Below are positions 9,689 through 18,097 of a stretch of 60,119 nucleotides of DNA, in pieces. A program made the position numbers and the translations under genes. The notes under the pieces are model-generated. The model saw only the letters and a program-made list of their open reading frames with translations. It did no database searches and had not been told where the DNA came from. This stretch comes from Stutzerimonas stutzeri. GTDB taxonomy: Bacteria > Pseudomonadota > Gammaproteobacteria > Pseudomonadales > Pseudomonadaceae. The DNA is taken from NCBI RefSeq assembly GCF_024448985.1, contig NZ_JAMOII010000022.1, positions 1-60,119 on the forward strand, read 5' to 3'. The stretch's first letter is position 1. Each line of letters starts with the position of its first letter.

Positions 9689-9790
9689 TGACTCGCCCTG
9701 TTCGTTCGAACATCAGACTGCCGCAACATCGAACCGCAGCCAAGTCTCGGTTGCCTTAACCTGGAGCACACTCGAACGACTGGAGTCCGC

Positions 9791-10246
9791 ATGCGCATCG
9801 GCATCATTTCCGACACCCACGGCCTGCTTCGGCCCGAAGCGGTGGCCGCATTGAAAGGTTGCGACCGCATCATCCATGCAGGCGACATCGGCAAGGCGGA
9901 AGTTTTTGACGCGCTGCGAGAGCTGGCGCCGCTGGACGCGATTCGCGGCAATGTCGACAGCGGTGAATGGGCCGCCGAAATCCCCGAGCGGCTGGATCTG
10001 CAGCTTGGCGGGCTGCGCATTCACGTGCTGCACGATCTCAAGGAACTGGCGCTGAACCCTGCCGACGCCGGTATCGCCGTGGTGATCGCCGGGCATTCCC
10101 ATCAGCCGAAGATCGAGCAGATCGACAATGTGCTCTACATCAATCCGGGCAGTGCCGGGCGGCGCCGCTTCACGCTGCCGATCAGCCTGGCGTTGCTGGA
10201 CATCGAAGACGGCCAGCCCCGCCCGCAGCTGGTTACGCTGGGCTAG
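9791..10246 (+). CDS. Metallophosphoesterase, YfcE/MJ0936 family
   Basis: 151 aa compact calcineurin-like phosphoesterase. Metal-binding motifs are in order: ISDTHG (residues 6-11), HAGDIGK (about 35-41), GNVD (about 54-57), and GHSHQPK near residue 101, followed by NPGSAG. This layout is that of small YfcE/MJ0936-type phosphodiesterases with two divalent metals. The physiological substrate is unknown. Its last 4 bases overlap the end of the converging YitT gene. Confidence 0.87.
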   Translation: MRIGIISDTHGLLRPEAVAALKGCDRIIHAGDIGKAEVFDALRELAPLDAIRGNVDSGEWAAEIPERLDLQLGGLRIHVLHDLKELALNPADAGIAVVIAGHSHQPKIEQIDNVLYINPGSAGRRRFTLPISLALLDIEDGQPRPQLVTLG

Positions 10247-10884
10247 CTGACTCCCATATACCGGTCGGCACGATGGTTAATCGCCAGCACCAGGTTCAGC
10301 GCCACCGCACCGAGCACGGATAGCACGACCTTTTCCGGCGGCACGACGAACACCGCTGCTAGCACGATCAACGCATCGATGCACATCTGGAAGGTGCCCG
10401 CGCGCAGGCCGATGCGATCCTGCAGATACAACGCCAAGATGTTCACCCCGCCGAGGCTGGCGCGGTGGCGGAACAACATCAGCAGCCCGACGCCCATGGC
10501 GAAGCCGCCGAACAGCGTCGCGTAGTAAATATTCAATTCGGCGAAGCGGATCCAGTGTGGCGTCAACTCGGCCAGCAGCGAGACCAGCCCCACGGCAACG
10601 ACGGTGCGCAGGGTAAAACCCCAGCCCATGCGCCAGATCGCCAAGAGGTAGAAAGGGAGGTTGAGCGTGAAGAACACCAGCCCGAAGGGCCAACCGGCGA
10701 AATACTTGAGGAGGAAGGCCAGGCCCACCGTGCCGCCGGTCAGCAGACCCGCATGGCTATAAAAGGCGATGCCCAGCGCCACCATCGCGGTGCCCAGCAG
10801 CAAGGCCAGCGCATCCTCCCAGAGCGGATGACGTACGAATATCGCCGCGATCGTCTCTCCGGCGTCCGGTCTGTTGTTCTGCAT
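10243..10884 (-). CDS. YitT family membrane protein
   Basis: 213 aa from the ATG at 10884 (MQNNRPDAGE). An in-frame ATG at 10932 would add 16 residues, but Shine-Dalgarno support is weak for both. Five or six hydrophobic segments include GLLTGGTVGLAFLLKY and HRASLGGVNILALYLQDR, the paired glycine-rich motifs of the YitT/DUF161 (YczE-like) family of inner-membrane proteins. Function is unknown. It is co-directional with folA, 85 bp downstream, and may share its transcript. Confidence 0.83.
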   Translation of the reverse strand: MQNNRPDAGETIAAIFVRHPLWEDALALLLGTAMVALGIAFYSHAGLLTGGTVGLAFLLKYFAGWPFGLVFFTLNLPFYLLAIWRMGWGFTLRTVVAVGLVSLLAELTPHWIRFAELNIYYATLFGGFAMGVGLLMLFRHRASLGGVNILALYLQDRIGLRAGTFQMCIDALIVLAAVFVVPPEKVVLSVLGAVALNLVLAINHRADRYMGVS

Positions 10885-10969
10885 AGAAAAGTCTCGTGGC
10901 AAACGAGCGGAAAGCATAGAACCTGACGCCAAGCGAGGACTTGGTGTCGATCAAGGAAAGCTGGGCGAT

Positions 10970-11485
10970 TCAGCCCCGCTGCCAGGTCTCGAAGCGATAG
11001 CCCGGCGCCTCACCCTCGGCCGGATGCGCCTGACAGTCGCTGCGCTGCCATTCGGCTTCGTCAAACGGCGGGAAGAACGCGTCGCCGTCGGGGTTGGCTT
11101 CGATGCGGGTCAGATACAGGCGCTGTGCCTGGCCTAAGGCCTGGGCATAGAGCTGCGCACCGCCGATCAGCATCAGCTCATCGACGCCCTGCTCGCGCGC
11201 CCATTGCTCGGCGCGAACCAGCGCAGCGTCCAGACTGGTGAAGGTTTCGGCGCCTTCGAGTTGTAGATCCGGCTGACGACTGACCACCAGGTTAAGCCGC
11301 CCCGGCAGCGGGCGCCCGAGTGAGTCCCAGGTCTTGCGTCCCATGATGATCGGCTTTCCAAGGGTCTTCGCTTTGAAGTGCTTGAGATCGGCCGGCAGAT
11401 GCCAGGGCATGCGGTTCTCGAGGCCGATGACCCGGTTTTCCGCGAGCGCGGCGATCATGGCAAGGGGAAGGTTGGTCTGATTCAT
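10970..11485 (-). CDS. folA: Dihydrofolate reductase
   Basis: 171 aa, the normal bacterial DHFR size. It reduces dihydrofolate with NADPH, feeding thymidylate and purine synthesis. Visible family motifs: AMIAALAENRVIGLENRMPWHLPADL (N-terminal substrate pocket, including the conserved Trp and the acidic residue equivalent to Asp27), GRKTWDSLGRPLPGR (NADPH site) and LIGGAQLYAQAL. The ATG at 11485 has no obvious Shine-Dalgarno, but the N-terminus fits the family. Confidence 0.95.
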   Translation of the reverse strand: MNQTNLPLAMIAALAENRVIGLENRMPWHLPADLKHFKAKTLGKPIIMGRKTWDSLGRPLPGRLNLVVSRQPDLQLEGAETFTSLDAALVRAEQWAREQGVDELMLIGGAQLYAQALGQAQRLYLTRIEANPDGDAFFPPFDEAEWQRSDCQAHPAEGEAPGYRFETWQRG

Positions 11486-11540
11486 GGCGGCGAGGATAGC
11501 AGAGGGCCCACGGGCAGTCAGCGGCGCCGGGTTAACGTCA

Positions 11541-11591
11541 ATAACATCGAACTGTCATGTTCGTACCACCGAAGCGTCAAGCGGGCGTCAC
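11541..11591 (+). promoter_or_regulatory. Phased PhoB-like heptamers upstream of glpQ
   Basis: Five 7-mers start at exact 11-bp intervals: ATAACAT (11541), CTGTCAT (11552, perfect), GTACCAC (11563), GCGTCAA (11574) and GCGTCAC (11585). PhoB binds direct heptamers of consensus CTGTCAT separated by 4 bp, so the phasing is right though several repeats are weak. A TG-extended TACGCT at 11592-11600 is a possible -10. Pho control of glpQ is plausible from known Pseudomonas biology. Confidence 0.45.
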
Positions 11592-11636
11592 TGATACGCT
11601 TCAGGCTGATCGCTCCCCTCCCACGGAGACGCCCAC

Positions 11637-12755
11637 ATGGCCCCTACCCGTACGCTACGTCACTGGTTCACCGCCTGCGGCTTGTTGCTGCCGATCGCCA
11701 CATTCGCCGCCACTCCCGATTCGGCCAGTGTCGCGAAACTGCAAGGGCATCACAACGAGCCCAACCCGCTGGTGATCGCCCACCGCGGCGCCAGCGGCTA
11801 CGTTCCCGAGCACACGCTCGCTTCGTACGCCCTGGCCGTTCTGCAGGGCGCCGACTACATCGAGCCGGATCTGGTGATGACCCGCGACGGGGAACTGGTT
11901 GCCCGTCACGACAACGAACTCGGGCTGACCACCGATGTGTCCCAGCACCCTGAATTCGCCGATCGCAAACGCACGCAGATGGTCGACGGCGTCAGCCTGA
12001 CCGGTTGGTTCAGCGAAGATTTCACCCTGGCCGAGCTGAAAACGCTGCGCGCCATCGAGCGCATTCCGGAGATCCGTCCCGGCAACGCCCGCCTCGACGG
12101 CGGCCTGGAAATCCCCACGCTGCAAGAAATCATCGACCTGGTGAAAACCCTGCAGCTGAGCGAGCGCCGCCGTATCGGCCTATACCCCGAGACCAAGCAC
12201 CCGACGCATTTCCAGCAGCTGGGCCTGGCCATGGAGCAGCCGCTGGTGCGCATCCTTCACCGCAACGGCTACGCCGGACGCAATGCACCGGTGTACATCC
12301 AGTCGTTCGAAGTGGAAAACCTGAAGACCCTGAGCCGCCTGACGCAGCTGCGGCTGGTTCAACTGTTCAGCGGCGGCCAGCCGTACGACCAGCAGGTGCG
12401 CGGCAGCGAGCTGACCTATGCACAGATGGCGACGGCCGAAGGGCTCAAGGCGATTTCACGTTACGCGGCGGGCGTCGGCCCCGAGAAGAGCTACATCATC
12501 CCGCGCGACGCCAACGGCAATCTGGGCCAAGCCACGGAGTTCGTCCCGAACGCCCACGCTGCGGGACTCAAGGTGCATCCGTATACCTTCCGCGCCGAGA
12601 ACGCGTTCCTGCCGACCAATCTGCGCGCCGGTGACGAACCGTCCGAACGCGGCGACATTGAAGCTGACATCCGGGCCTACCTCGACGCCGGCATCGACGG
12701 CCTGTTCATCGACCAGCCGGACATCGGGGTGAAGGTTCGCGCTCAGGTCGAATGA
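11637..12755 (+). CDS. glpQ: Periplasmic glycerophosphodiester phosphodiesterase
   Basis: 372 aa with a signal peptide (about residues 1-25, ending TFAA). The GDPD domain begins IAHRGASGYVPEHTL (catalytic His, Arg and Glu, about residues 47-61) and continues YIEPDLVMTRDGELVARHDNEL (metal ligands Glu and Asp plus the second His). Length and the long insert match the periplasmic GlpQ type, which releases sn-glycerol-3-phosphate from deacylated phospholipids, a source of phosphate and carbon. The upstream array of PhoB-like boxes and the nearby pst operon fit phosphate starvation control. It is monocistronic. Confidence 0.93.
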   Translation: MAPTRTLRHWFTACGLLLPIATFAATPDSASVAKLQGHHNEPNPLVIAHRGASGYVPEHTLASYALAVLQGADYIEPDLVMTRDGELVARHDNELGLTTDVSQHPEFADRKRTQMVDGVSLTGWFSEDFTLAELKTLRAIERIPEIRPGNARLDGGLEIPTLQEIIDLVKTLQLSERRRIGLYPETKHPTHFQQLGLAMEQPLVRILHRNGYAGRNAPVYIQSFEVENLKTLSRLTQLRLVQLFSGGQPYDQQVRGSELTYAQMATAEGLKAISRYAAGVGPEKSYIIPRDANGNLGQATEFVPNAHAAGLKVHPYTFRAENAFLPTNLRAGDEPSERGDIEADIRAYLDAGIDGLFIDQPDIGVKVRAQVE

Positions 12756-12778
12756 CGGTAGGAGAGAAAAGGTAGAAA

Positions 12779-12798
12779 AGGCGGCAGGGAAGCCGCCT
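12779..12798 (-). terminator. Terminator for the DUF4282 gene
   Basis: AGGCGGC / GCCGCCT stem (12779-12785 and 12792-12798) with a 6-nt loop. On the minus strand it is followed by TTTTCTACCTTTT, a usable T-rich tail. It lies between the converging glpQ and DUF4282 genes. Confidence 0.75.
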
Positions 12799-12805
12799 CG
12801 GCCAA

Positions 12806-13051
12806 TCACTGACGAATGGCAATTTTCTTCAGGTTGTCGTTGATCTTAAACATCACGATCAGCAGCTCACACCAGAGTCGCGTGCCGACCAGTCCGCCAA
12901 CCAGGATCGCCAGGCCGGACCAGAGGCCTCCGCCGAATACGCCGAACATGGCGGCAACACCGCAGATAATGACGGCCAGAAGCCCCGCCCAGTACACCAG
13001 GGTGATGATCTTGGGCGTCAACATGGCGTCGAAGAAGAAAATATCTTTCAT
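12806..13051 (-). CDS. Small DUF4282 membrane protein
   Basis: 81 aa from the ATG at 13051, chosen because AAGGA stands 8 nt upstream and because the in-frame extension to 13129 lacks sense. A charged N-terminus (MKDIFFFDAMLTPKII) leads into two hydrophobic helices (about residues 17-37 and 42-60) and a basic tail NDNLKKIAIRQ. This is the DUF4282 pattern: a short inner-membrane protein of unknown role. It diverges from the DUF2868 gene. Confidence 0.8.
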   Translation of the reverse strand: MKDIFFFDAMLTPKIITLVYWAGLLAVIICGVAAMFGVFGGGLWSGLAILVGGLVGTRLWCELLIVMFKINDNLKKIAIRQ

Positions 13052-13252
13052 GGCAAAGTCCTTTTTAGAGCGGAAGGCGGGCCAGCAAAGCGTGGCGAAC
13101 CGGCCTATCCGTGGCAGGTGATGCGGCAAGCCGCGAAGCGATCATTGATCGGCGGCGGATCGTACAGCACGCTCCGGCCTGACGACTTGACTGAGTTCAC
13201 TCTTCCGGCGAGCAACGTTATTCTCAGAACCAAACCCTTTACGAGAAGCCGC

Positions 13253-14656
13253 GTGCCCGCTCCCTCATCACCCGCTGCTGAATCGCCCCCCCCACTCGAC
13301 CGCCTCTGGCTGACCGAAGCCATCCGCCTGCGCGAAGAGCGCGCCGGGCCGCTCGATGATTCCGAGGCCAATCGCCTGGCCCGCGCGCAGGGCGGCGCGT
13401 TGCCGGAGTTGATCCAACTCCGCGCGCTGTGGCTGGCGCGCCGTGACGGCCTGATCGAGGCGCTGCGGCATTGGCGGCAAGGGGCGAAGCTGGGCGGCAT
13501 CGCGCTCGTTCTGCTGGCGCTGTTCACCGGAGCGGGGCTCGCCCTGGCGGCGCTGGGCGACGGCGTGCGGCCGGTCAATGTGTTCTGGGCGTTGGGCAGT
13601 CTGCTCGGGCTGAATCTGCTGACGCTGCTGGGTTGGTTGCTGGGATTCTTCTTCGCCGGCGATGCCGGCGGTGCGCTGGGCCGCCTGTGGCTCTGGCTCA
13701 GTGAAAAGCTCGCCCGTGACGCCCGAGCGGTTCAGCTGGCGCCGGCCCTGCTGTCAGTGCTGGAACAACACCGCCTCGGCCGTTGGCTGCTGGGGCTTGG
13801 TGTACACGGTATGTGGCTGCTGGCGATGTCCAGCGCGCTGCTGACTCTATTGGCGCTGCTGGCGACGCGACGTTATGGCTTCGCCTGGGAAACCACCATT
13901 CTCGGCGAAAGCACCTTCATCAGCCTGACCCAGGCGCTCGGCGCGCTGCCCGCGCTGCTGGGCTTCAGTGTGCCGGATATCGAGCAGATCCGAGCCAGCG
14001 GTGCCTTGGCCGGCAGCGCCGAAACCGCCCGGCAAAGCTGGGCCGGCTGGCTGGTCGGCGTGGTGTTGGTCTACGGCCTGCTGCCGCGTCTGCTGCTGGC
14101 GCTGCTTTGTCTGTGGTGCTGGCGGCGGGGTCATGCACAGCTGGGCCTGGACCTGCAGCTGCCAGCCTACCGCTTGTTACGCGAACGTCTGCAGCCACCC
14201 AGCGAACGCCTCGGTGTCAACGATGCCGCTCCGGCCCAGCTGCATACGCCACATGCCGGCGAGCACCTGGATGGTAGCGAAGGTGCCGTGCTGGTAGCCA
14301 TCGAGCTGGAGCCGAGCCACCCCTGGCCACCGAAGCTGCCAAGGTCGGTGGCCAACGCCGGCGTGCTGGACGACCGCGAGCAGCGCCGTCGTCTGCTGGA
14401 ACAGTTGACCCGCTTCCCACCACAACGTCTGGCCATCGCCTGCGATCCGCGCCGCTCGCCCGATCGCGGCACCCTGGCACTGATCGGCGAGCTGAGCCGT
14501 TGTGCCGCAGAAAGTCGCATCTGGCTGTTGCAGGCGCCCGCTGGCGAAGCGCTGGACAGTTATCGGCTGCAGGATTGGCACCAGGCGCTGGAGGGCCTTG
14601 GGTTGCCTCATTCGGGCAGCGTCCCCATGACCTGGTTGGAGACTGGCCATGATTGA
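13253..14656 (+). CDS. DUF2868 membrane protein, partner of DUF3482 GTPase
   Basis: 467 aa if started at the GTG at 13253 (VPAPSSPAAE). The frame is open back to an ATG at 13118, but that extension runs through the spacer next to the divergent DUF4282 gene. LTEAIRLREERAG near the N-terminus is the family hallmark. Hydrophobic segments lie at about residues 80-105, 110-140, 185-215 and 280-310, and a large cytosolic C-terminal region follows. DUF2868 genes commonly sit immediately upstream of DUF3482 GTPase genes, as here, which suggests a membrane protein and GTPase acting together. Function is unknown. Confidence 0.82.
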   Translation: MPAPSSPAAESPPPLDRLWLTEAIRLREERAGPLDDSEANRLARAQGGALPELIQLRALWLARRDGLIEALRHWRQGAKLGGIALVLLALFTGAGLALAALGDGVRPVNVFWALGSLLGLNLLTLLGWLLGFFFAGDAGGALGRLWLWLSEKLARDARAVQLAPALLSVLEQHRLGRWLLGLGVHGMWLLAMSSALLTLLALLATRRYGFAWETTILGESTFISLTQALGALPALLGFSVPDIEQIRASGALAGSAETARQSWAGWLVGVVLVYGLLPRLLLALLCLWCWRRGHAQLGLDLQLPAYRLLRERLQPPSERLGVNDAAPAQLHTPHAGEHLDGSEGAVLVAIELEPSHPWPPKLPRSVANAGVLDDREQRRRLLEQLTRFPPQRLAIACDPRRSPDRGTLALIGELSRCAAESRIWLLQAPAGEALDSYRLQDWHQALEGLGLPHSGSVPMTWLETGHD

Positions 14657-14735
14657 TGAGCTCGGCTCGATTCCGGCGGACGCCAGCCAGTGCGTCCATA
14701 GCTTCGTAAACACCAAGACGGAATTTCAGTCATGA
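14649..14735 (+). CDS. Possible 28-aa coupling ORF between DUF2868 and GTPase genes
   Basis: ATG at 14649 lies inside the last codons of the DUF2868 gene (GGCC-ATG-ATTGA), and the ORF ends in TGA at 14733-14735, overlapping the GTPase start as ATGA. The peptide begins MIDELGSIPADA and has no recognised domain. Its value may be translational coupling across the 75-bp gap rather than the product itself. Real translation is unproven. Confidence 0.3.
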   Translation: MIDELGSIPADASQCVHSFVNTKTEFQS

Positions 14736-16105
14736 GCGCGCCCCTGAAGCTCGCGCTGGTCGGCCACACCAATGTCGGCAAGACTTCGCTGCTGCGCACC
14801 CTCACACGTGATGTTGGCTTCGGCGAGGTCTCGCATCGGCCCAGCACCACCCGTCATGTCGAAGGCGCGCGGCTCTCGGTGGACGGCGAACCGCTGCTGG
14901 AGCTCTACGACACGCCGGGCCTCGAGGACGCCATCGCCCTGCTCGACCATCTCGAACGTATCGAACGACCCGGCGAGCGCCTCGATGGTCCGGCGCGCAC
15001 GGCCCGTTTTCTCGACGGCAGCGAGGCGCGCCAGCGTTTCGAACAGGAAGCCAAGGTGCTACGCCAGCTATTGACCAGCGATGCCGGCCTCTACGTCATC
15101 GATGCCCGCGAGCCGGTATTGGCCAAGTACAAGGACGAGCTGGCGGTGCTGGCCGGCTGTGGCAAACCGCTGCTGCCGGTACTCAACTTCGTCGCCCAGC
15201 CCGGTCACCGTGAAGAGCAGTGGCGCGAAGCCCTGGCACGGCTGGGCCTGCATGCATTGGTGCGCTTCGACAGCGTGGCGCCGCCGATCGACGGCGAGCG
15301 TCGCTTGTACGAAAGCCTGGCGCTGCTGCTGGAGCAGTCGCGCCCGAAGTTGCAGCGCCTGATCGACGACCATGAAGCCCAGGCCGCCGCACGACTGAGC
15401 GAGGGCAACCGATTGATCGCCGACTTGCTGGTGGATGTCGCCGCCTGTCGTCGCAGCGTCGCCGCCCAGCCGGAACTGGAGCGCGGCGCCATCAGGGAGC
15501 TGCACGATGCCGTGCGCGCACGCGAGCAACGTTGTGTCGACGCCTTGTTGCGTCTTTACGGCTTCCGTCCACAGGACGCCGCAGCCGCCGAACTGCCGTT
15601 GCTCGACGGCCGCTGGGGCGATGACTTGTTCAATCCCGAAACGCTCAAGCAGCTGGGCGTGAAGATCGGTGGCGGCATGGCCGCAGGCGCGGCAGCCGGG
15701 GCCGGTGTCGACCTGATGGTCGGCGGCATTACCCTTGGCGCCGCCGCGTTGCTCGGCGCAATCGCTGGCGGTGGCGCGCAAACCGCCAGGCATTACGGCA
15801 ACCGCCTGCTTGGCAAGCTCAAAGGCAAACGCGAATTGACCGTCGATGACGCCGTGCTGCGCCTGCTCGCCCTGCGCCAACGCCAATTGTTGGCCACTCT
15901 TGCCGCCCGCGGACATGCCGCTATAGAGGCGATCCGTCTCGATGCGCCGGACGACAAAGCGTGGCGCGAGGGCAAGCTACCCGAGGCACTGCATCGCTGC
16001 CGTGCGCATCCGCAATGGTCATCGCTGAACCCTGGCGCACGGCTGGAGCAGGTCGAGCGGCAACAGCAACTGGCGGAGCTAATCGTCAGCTTGCAGCGCA
16101 GCTAG
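14732..16105 (+). CDS. DUF3482 GTPase
   Basis: 457 aa. N-terminal Era-like G domain: P-loop GHTNVGKTSL (residues 11-20), G2 threonine in RPSTTRHV, G3 DTPG (about 58-61). An NKxD motif is not obvious; NFVAQPGH occupies that area. The C-terminal half is the DUF3482 region, with a glycine-rich hydrophobic stretch (GGGMAAGAAAGAGVDLMVGG, about 313-332, then LGAAALLGAIAGGG) like a membrane-inserting hairpin, and a helical tail. The protein probably acts with the DUF2868 membrane protein upstream. The cellular process is unknown. The start overlaps the stop of a small ORF (ATGA). Confidence 0.85.
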   Translation: MSAPLKLALVGHTNVGKTSLLRTLTRDVGFGEVSHRPSTTRHVEGARLSVDGEPLLELYDTPGLEDAIALLDHLERIERPGERLDGPARTARFLDGSEARQRFEQEAKVLRQLLTSDAGLYVIDAREPVLAKYKDELAVLAGCGKPLLPVLNFVAQPGHREEQWREALARLGLHALVRFDSVAPPIDGERRLYESLALLLEQSRPKLQRLIDDHEAQAAARLSEGNRLIADLLVDVAACRRSVAAQPELERGAIRELHDAVRAREQRCVDALLRLYGFRPQDAAAAELPLLDGRWGDDLFNPETLKQLGVKIGGGMAAGAAAGAGVDLMVGGITLGAAALLGAIAGGGAQTARHYGNRLLGKLKGKRELTVDDAVLRLLALRQRQLLATLAARGHAAIEAIRLDAPDDKAWREGKLPEALHRCRAHPQWSSLNPGARLEQVERQQQLAELIVSLQRS

Positions 16106-16144
16106 CCGCCTGCGGCGGGATTGGTACGGCGGCTGCAGAAATCC

Positions 16145-16319
16145 GTAAGGTGGGCTTTAGCCCACCGAGCGCCGGTTGGCCGGCCGACGCATTCCGAGTG
16201 GCGTCTGGTGGGCTGAAGCCCACCCTACCAAGCTGAAGGCCCATCCTACGAGGCTAACCATCGAGCACAACACTGTCATGTAGGGTGGGCCGGGCGGCGT
16301 TCCGCTTCAGCCCACCAAT
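16145..16319. repeat. Three copies of the dispersed palindromic repeat
   Basis: GGTGGGCTTTAGCCCACC at 16149-16166, GGTGGGCTGAAGCCCACC at 16207-16224 (followed by CTACC), and a long form beginning GTAGGGTGGGCCGGGCGG at 16280 and ending in TTCAGCCCACC near 16317. They fill the gap between converging GTPase and phoU genes and could act as transcription stops. A similar long form is at 91-130. Confidence 0.85.
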
Positions 16320-16334
16320 AGGCCCCGCCGATCT

Positions 16335-17054
16335 TCAGTCGCGCTTGCTGGCGACCTCTTCTGCCATGCGCGTGAGGCCCAGATGGCGGACGTCGGTGCC
16401 GCGTACCAGGTAGATCACCAGTTCGGCGATGTTGCGGGCGTGGTCGCCGATGCGTTCCAGCGAGCGCAGCGCCCAGATTACGCTGAGCACGCGGGAGATC
16501 GAGCGCGGGTCTTCCATCATGAAGGTGACCAGCTCGCGCAGGGCAGTCTTGTATTCGCGGTCTACGGTCTTGTCGTACTGTGCCACCGACAACGCAAGGT
16601 CGGCGTCAAAGCGGGCGAAAGCGTCCAACGCCTCGCGCACCATCTTGCGCACTTGGTCGCCGATATGACGCACCTCGACATAGCCGCGCGGCGACTCGCC
16701 TTCTTCGCATAGCTGGATGGCGCGACGGGCAATTTTGGTGGCTTCGTCGCCGATGCGCTCGAGATCGATCACCGACTTCGAGACGCTGATGATCAGCCGC
16801 AGATCGGACGCCGCTGGCTGGCGACGGGCGAGGATGCGCACGCATTCCTCGTCGATGTTGCGCTCCATCTGGTTGATCTGGTCATCGACGTCGCGGACCT
16901 GCTGTGCCAGCCCGGAATCGGCCTCGATCAGCGCGGTGACTGCGTCGTTGACCTGCTTCTCTACCAGCCCGCCCATGGCCAGAAGATGACTGCGCACCTC
17001 TTCCAGCTCAGCGTTGAATTGCTGGGAGATGTGTTGGGTATGGATGTCTTTCAT
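16335..17054 (-). CDS. phoU: Phosphate signalling regulator PhoU
   Basis: 239 aa, normal PhoU length. Two tandem PhoU helical repeats carry the metal-binding/signature stretches SVIDLERIGDEATKIA (about 95-110) and RSLERIGDHARNIAE (about 196-210). PhoU is a cytosolic protein that links the Pst transporter to PhoR, keeping the Pho regulon off when phosphate is plentiful. It is the last gene of the pstS-C-A-B-phoU run, separated from pstB by a 118-bp gap containing a large inverted repeat. Confidence 0.97.
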   Translation of the reverse strand: MKDIHTQHISQQFNAELEEVRSHLLAMGGLVEKQVNDAVTALIEADSGLAQQVRDVDDQINQMERNIDEECVRILARRQPAASDLRLIISVSKSVIDLERIGDEATKIARRAIQLCEEGESPRGYVEVRHIGDQVRKMVREALDAFARFDADLALSVAQYDKTVDREYKTALRELVTFMMEDPRSISRVLSVIWALRSLERIGDHARNIAELVIYLVRGTDVRHLGLTRMAEEVASKRD

Positions 17055-17070
17055 TTGTTCGCTCCGCGAA

Positions 17071-17163
17071 AGCTGGGAGTTGAAAGCAGGAAGCTGGAAG
17101 CCAAACGTCAGAAGCCGAAGCCGTTGCTGCTTTCTTCCAGCTTCAGGCTTTCAGCTTCAAGCT
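17071..17163. repeat. Long imperfect inverted repeat between pstB and phoU
   Basis: The 30-nt arm at 17071-17100 and the arm at 17134-17163 are complementary at about 25 of 30 positions, and both are built of GAAGCTGGAAG/TGAAAGC units. In the mRNA this gives a strong hairpin. A related palindrome lies on the other side of pstB. Confidence 0.8.
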
Positions 17164-17172
17164 AACGCGCGC

Positions 17173-18000
17173 TTAGCCATAACGCCCCGTGATGTAATCC
17201 TCGGTCTGCTTCTTAGCCGGGTTGGTAAAGAGCGTGTCCGTATCGCCGTATTCGATCAGTTTGCCCATGTACATGAAGGCGGTGTAATCGGAGACGCGCG
17301 CAGCCTGCTGCATGTTGTGGGTAACGATGACGATGGTGTATTTGGATTTCAGTTCGTAGATCAGCTCTTCGACCTTCAGCGAGGAGATCGGATCGAGGGC
17401 GGAGCTGGGTTCGTCGAGCAACAGGACTTCCGGCTGGACGGCGATGGTTCTCGCGATCACCAGGCGCTGCTGTTGGCCGCCGGAGAGGCCCAGCGCCGAT
17501 TCGTGCAAGCGATCCTTGACTTCCTCCCACAGTGCCGCGCCCTTGAGCGCCCACTCGACGGTCTCGTCGAGTACGCGCTTCTGCTTGATGCCCTGAATAC
17601 GCAGCCCATAGACCACGTTCTCGTAGATGCTCTTGGGGAAGGGGTTGGGCTTCTGGAACACCATGCCGACACGGCGACGCAGATCGGCAACATCTTCACC
17701 CTTGCGGTAGATGTTGGTTCCATCAAGGTTGATGGCGCCTTCGATGCGGCAACCGTCGACCAGATCGTTCATCCGATTGAAGCAGCGCAGCAGCGTGGAC
17801 TTGCCGCAGCCGGACGGGCCGATAAAGGCCGTCACGCGCTGGCGCGGGATATTCATGCTGACGTTGAACAGCGCCTGCTTCTGACCGTAGTACAGGCTCA
17901 GGTCCGGCACCTCGATGGCCACCGGCTCGTCGGCCAGGCTGAGGCTGCGCTTGTCGCGGCCAAGGGCTGAAATGTCGATGGAATGGGTATTCGATTGCAT
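17173..18000 (-). CDS. pstB: Phosphate ABC transporter ATP-binding protein
   Basis: 275 aa. Walker [20 protein letters not shown] (about 59-77), signature [15 protein letters not shown] (about 168-182), Walker [14 protein letters not shown], and the switch histidine in [14 protein letters not shown]. These are the PstB forms of the ABC motifs; the ATPase drives high-affinity phosphate import through PstCA. It is unusually spaced from its neighbours by gaps of about 100 bp on each side, both filled by inverted repeats. Confidence 0.97.
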   Translation of the reverse strand: MQSNTHSIDISALGRDKRSLSLADEPVAIEVPDLSLYYGQKQALFNVSMNIPRQRVTAFIGPSGCGKSTLLRCFNRMNDLVDGCRIEGAINLDGTNIYRKGEDVADLRRRVGMVFQKPNPFPKSIYENVVYGLRIQGIKQKRVLDETVEWALKGAALWEEVKDRLHESALGLSGGQQQRLVIARTIAVQPEVLLLDEPSSALDPISSLKVEELIYELKSKYTIVIVTHNMQQAARVSDYTAFMYMGKLIEYGDTDTLFTNPAKKQTEDYITGRYG

Positions 18001-18017
18001 GTGCTCACTCCGTGAAG

Positions 18018-18091
18018 AGCTGGAAGCTGAAAGCCTGAAGCTGGAGTTGAAAGCGCTCTTGCTTCCAGCTTCAGGCTTCTAGCTTCCAGCT
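18018..18091. repeat. Near-perfect long inverted repeat between pstA and pstB
   Basis: Arms 18018-18044 (AGCTGGAAGCTGAAAGCCTG...) and 18065-18091 are complementary at 25 of 27 positions around a 20-nt loop. It shares the repeat unit of the palindrome at 17071-17163. It lies inside the pst operon, so it would be transcribed as a very stable hairpin just ahead of the pstB ribosome site. Confidence 0.85.
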
Positions 18092-18097
18092 AAACGA

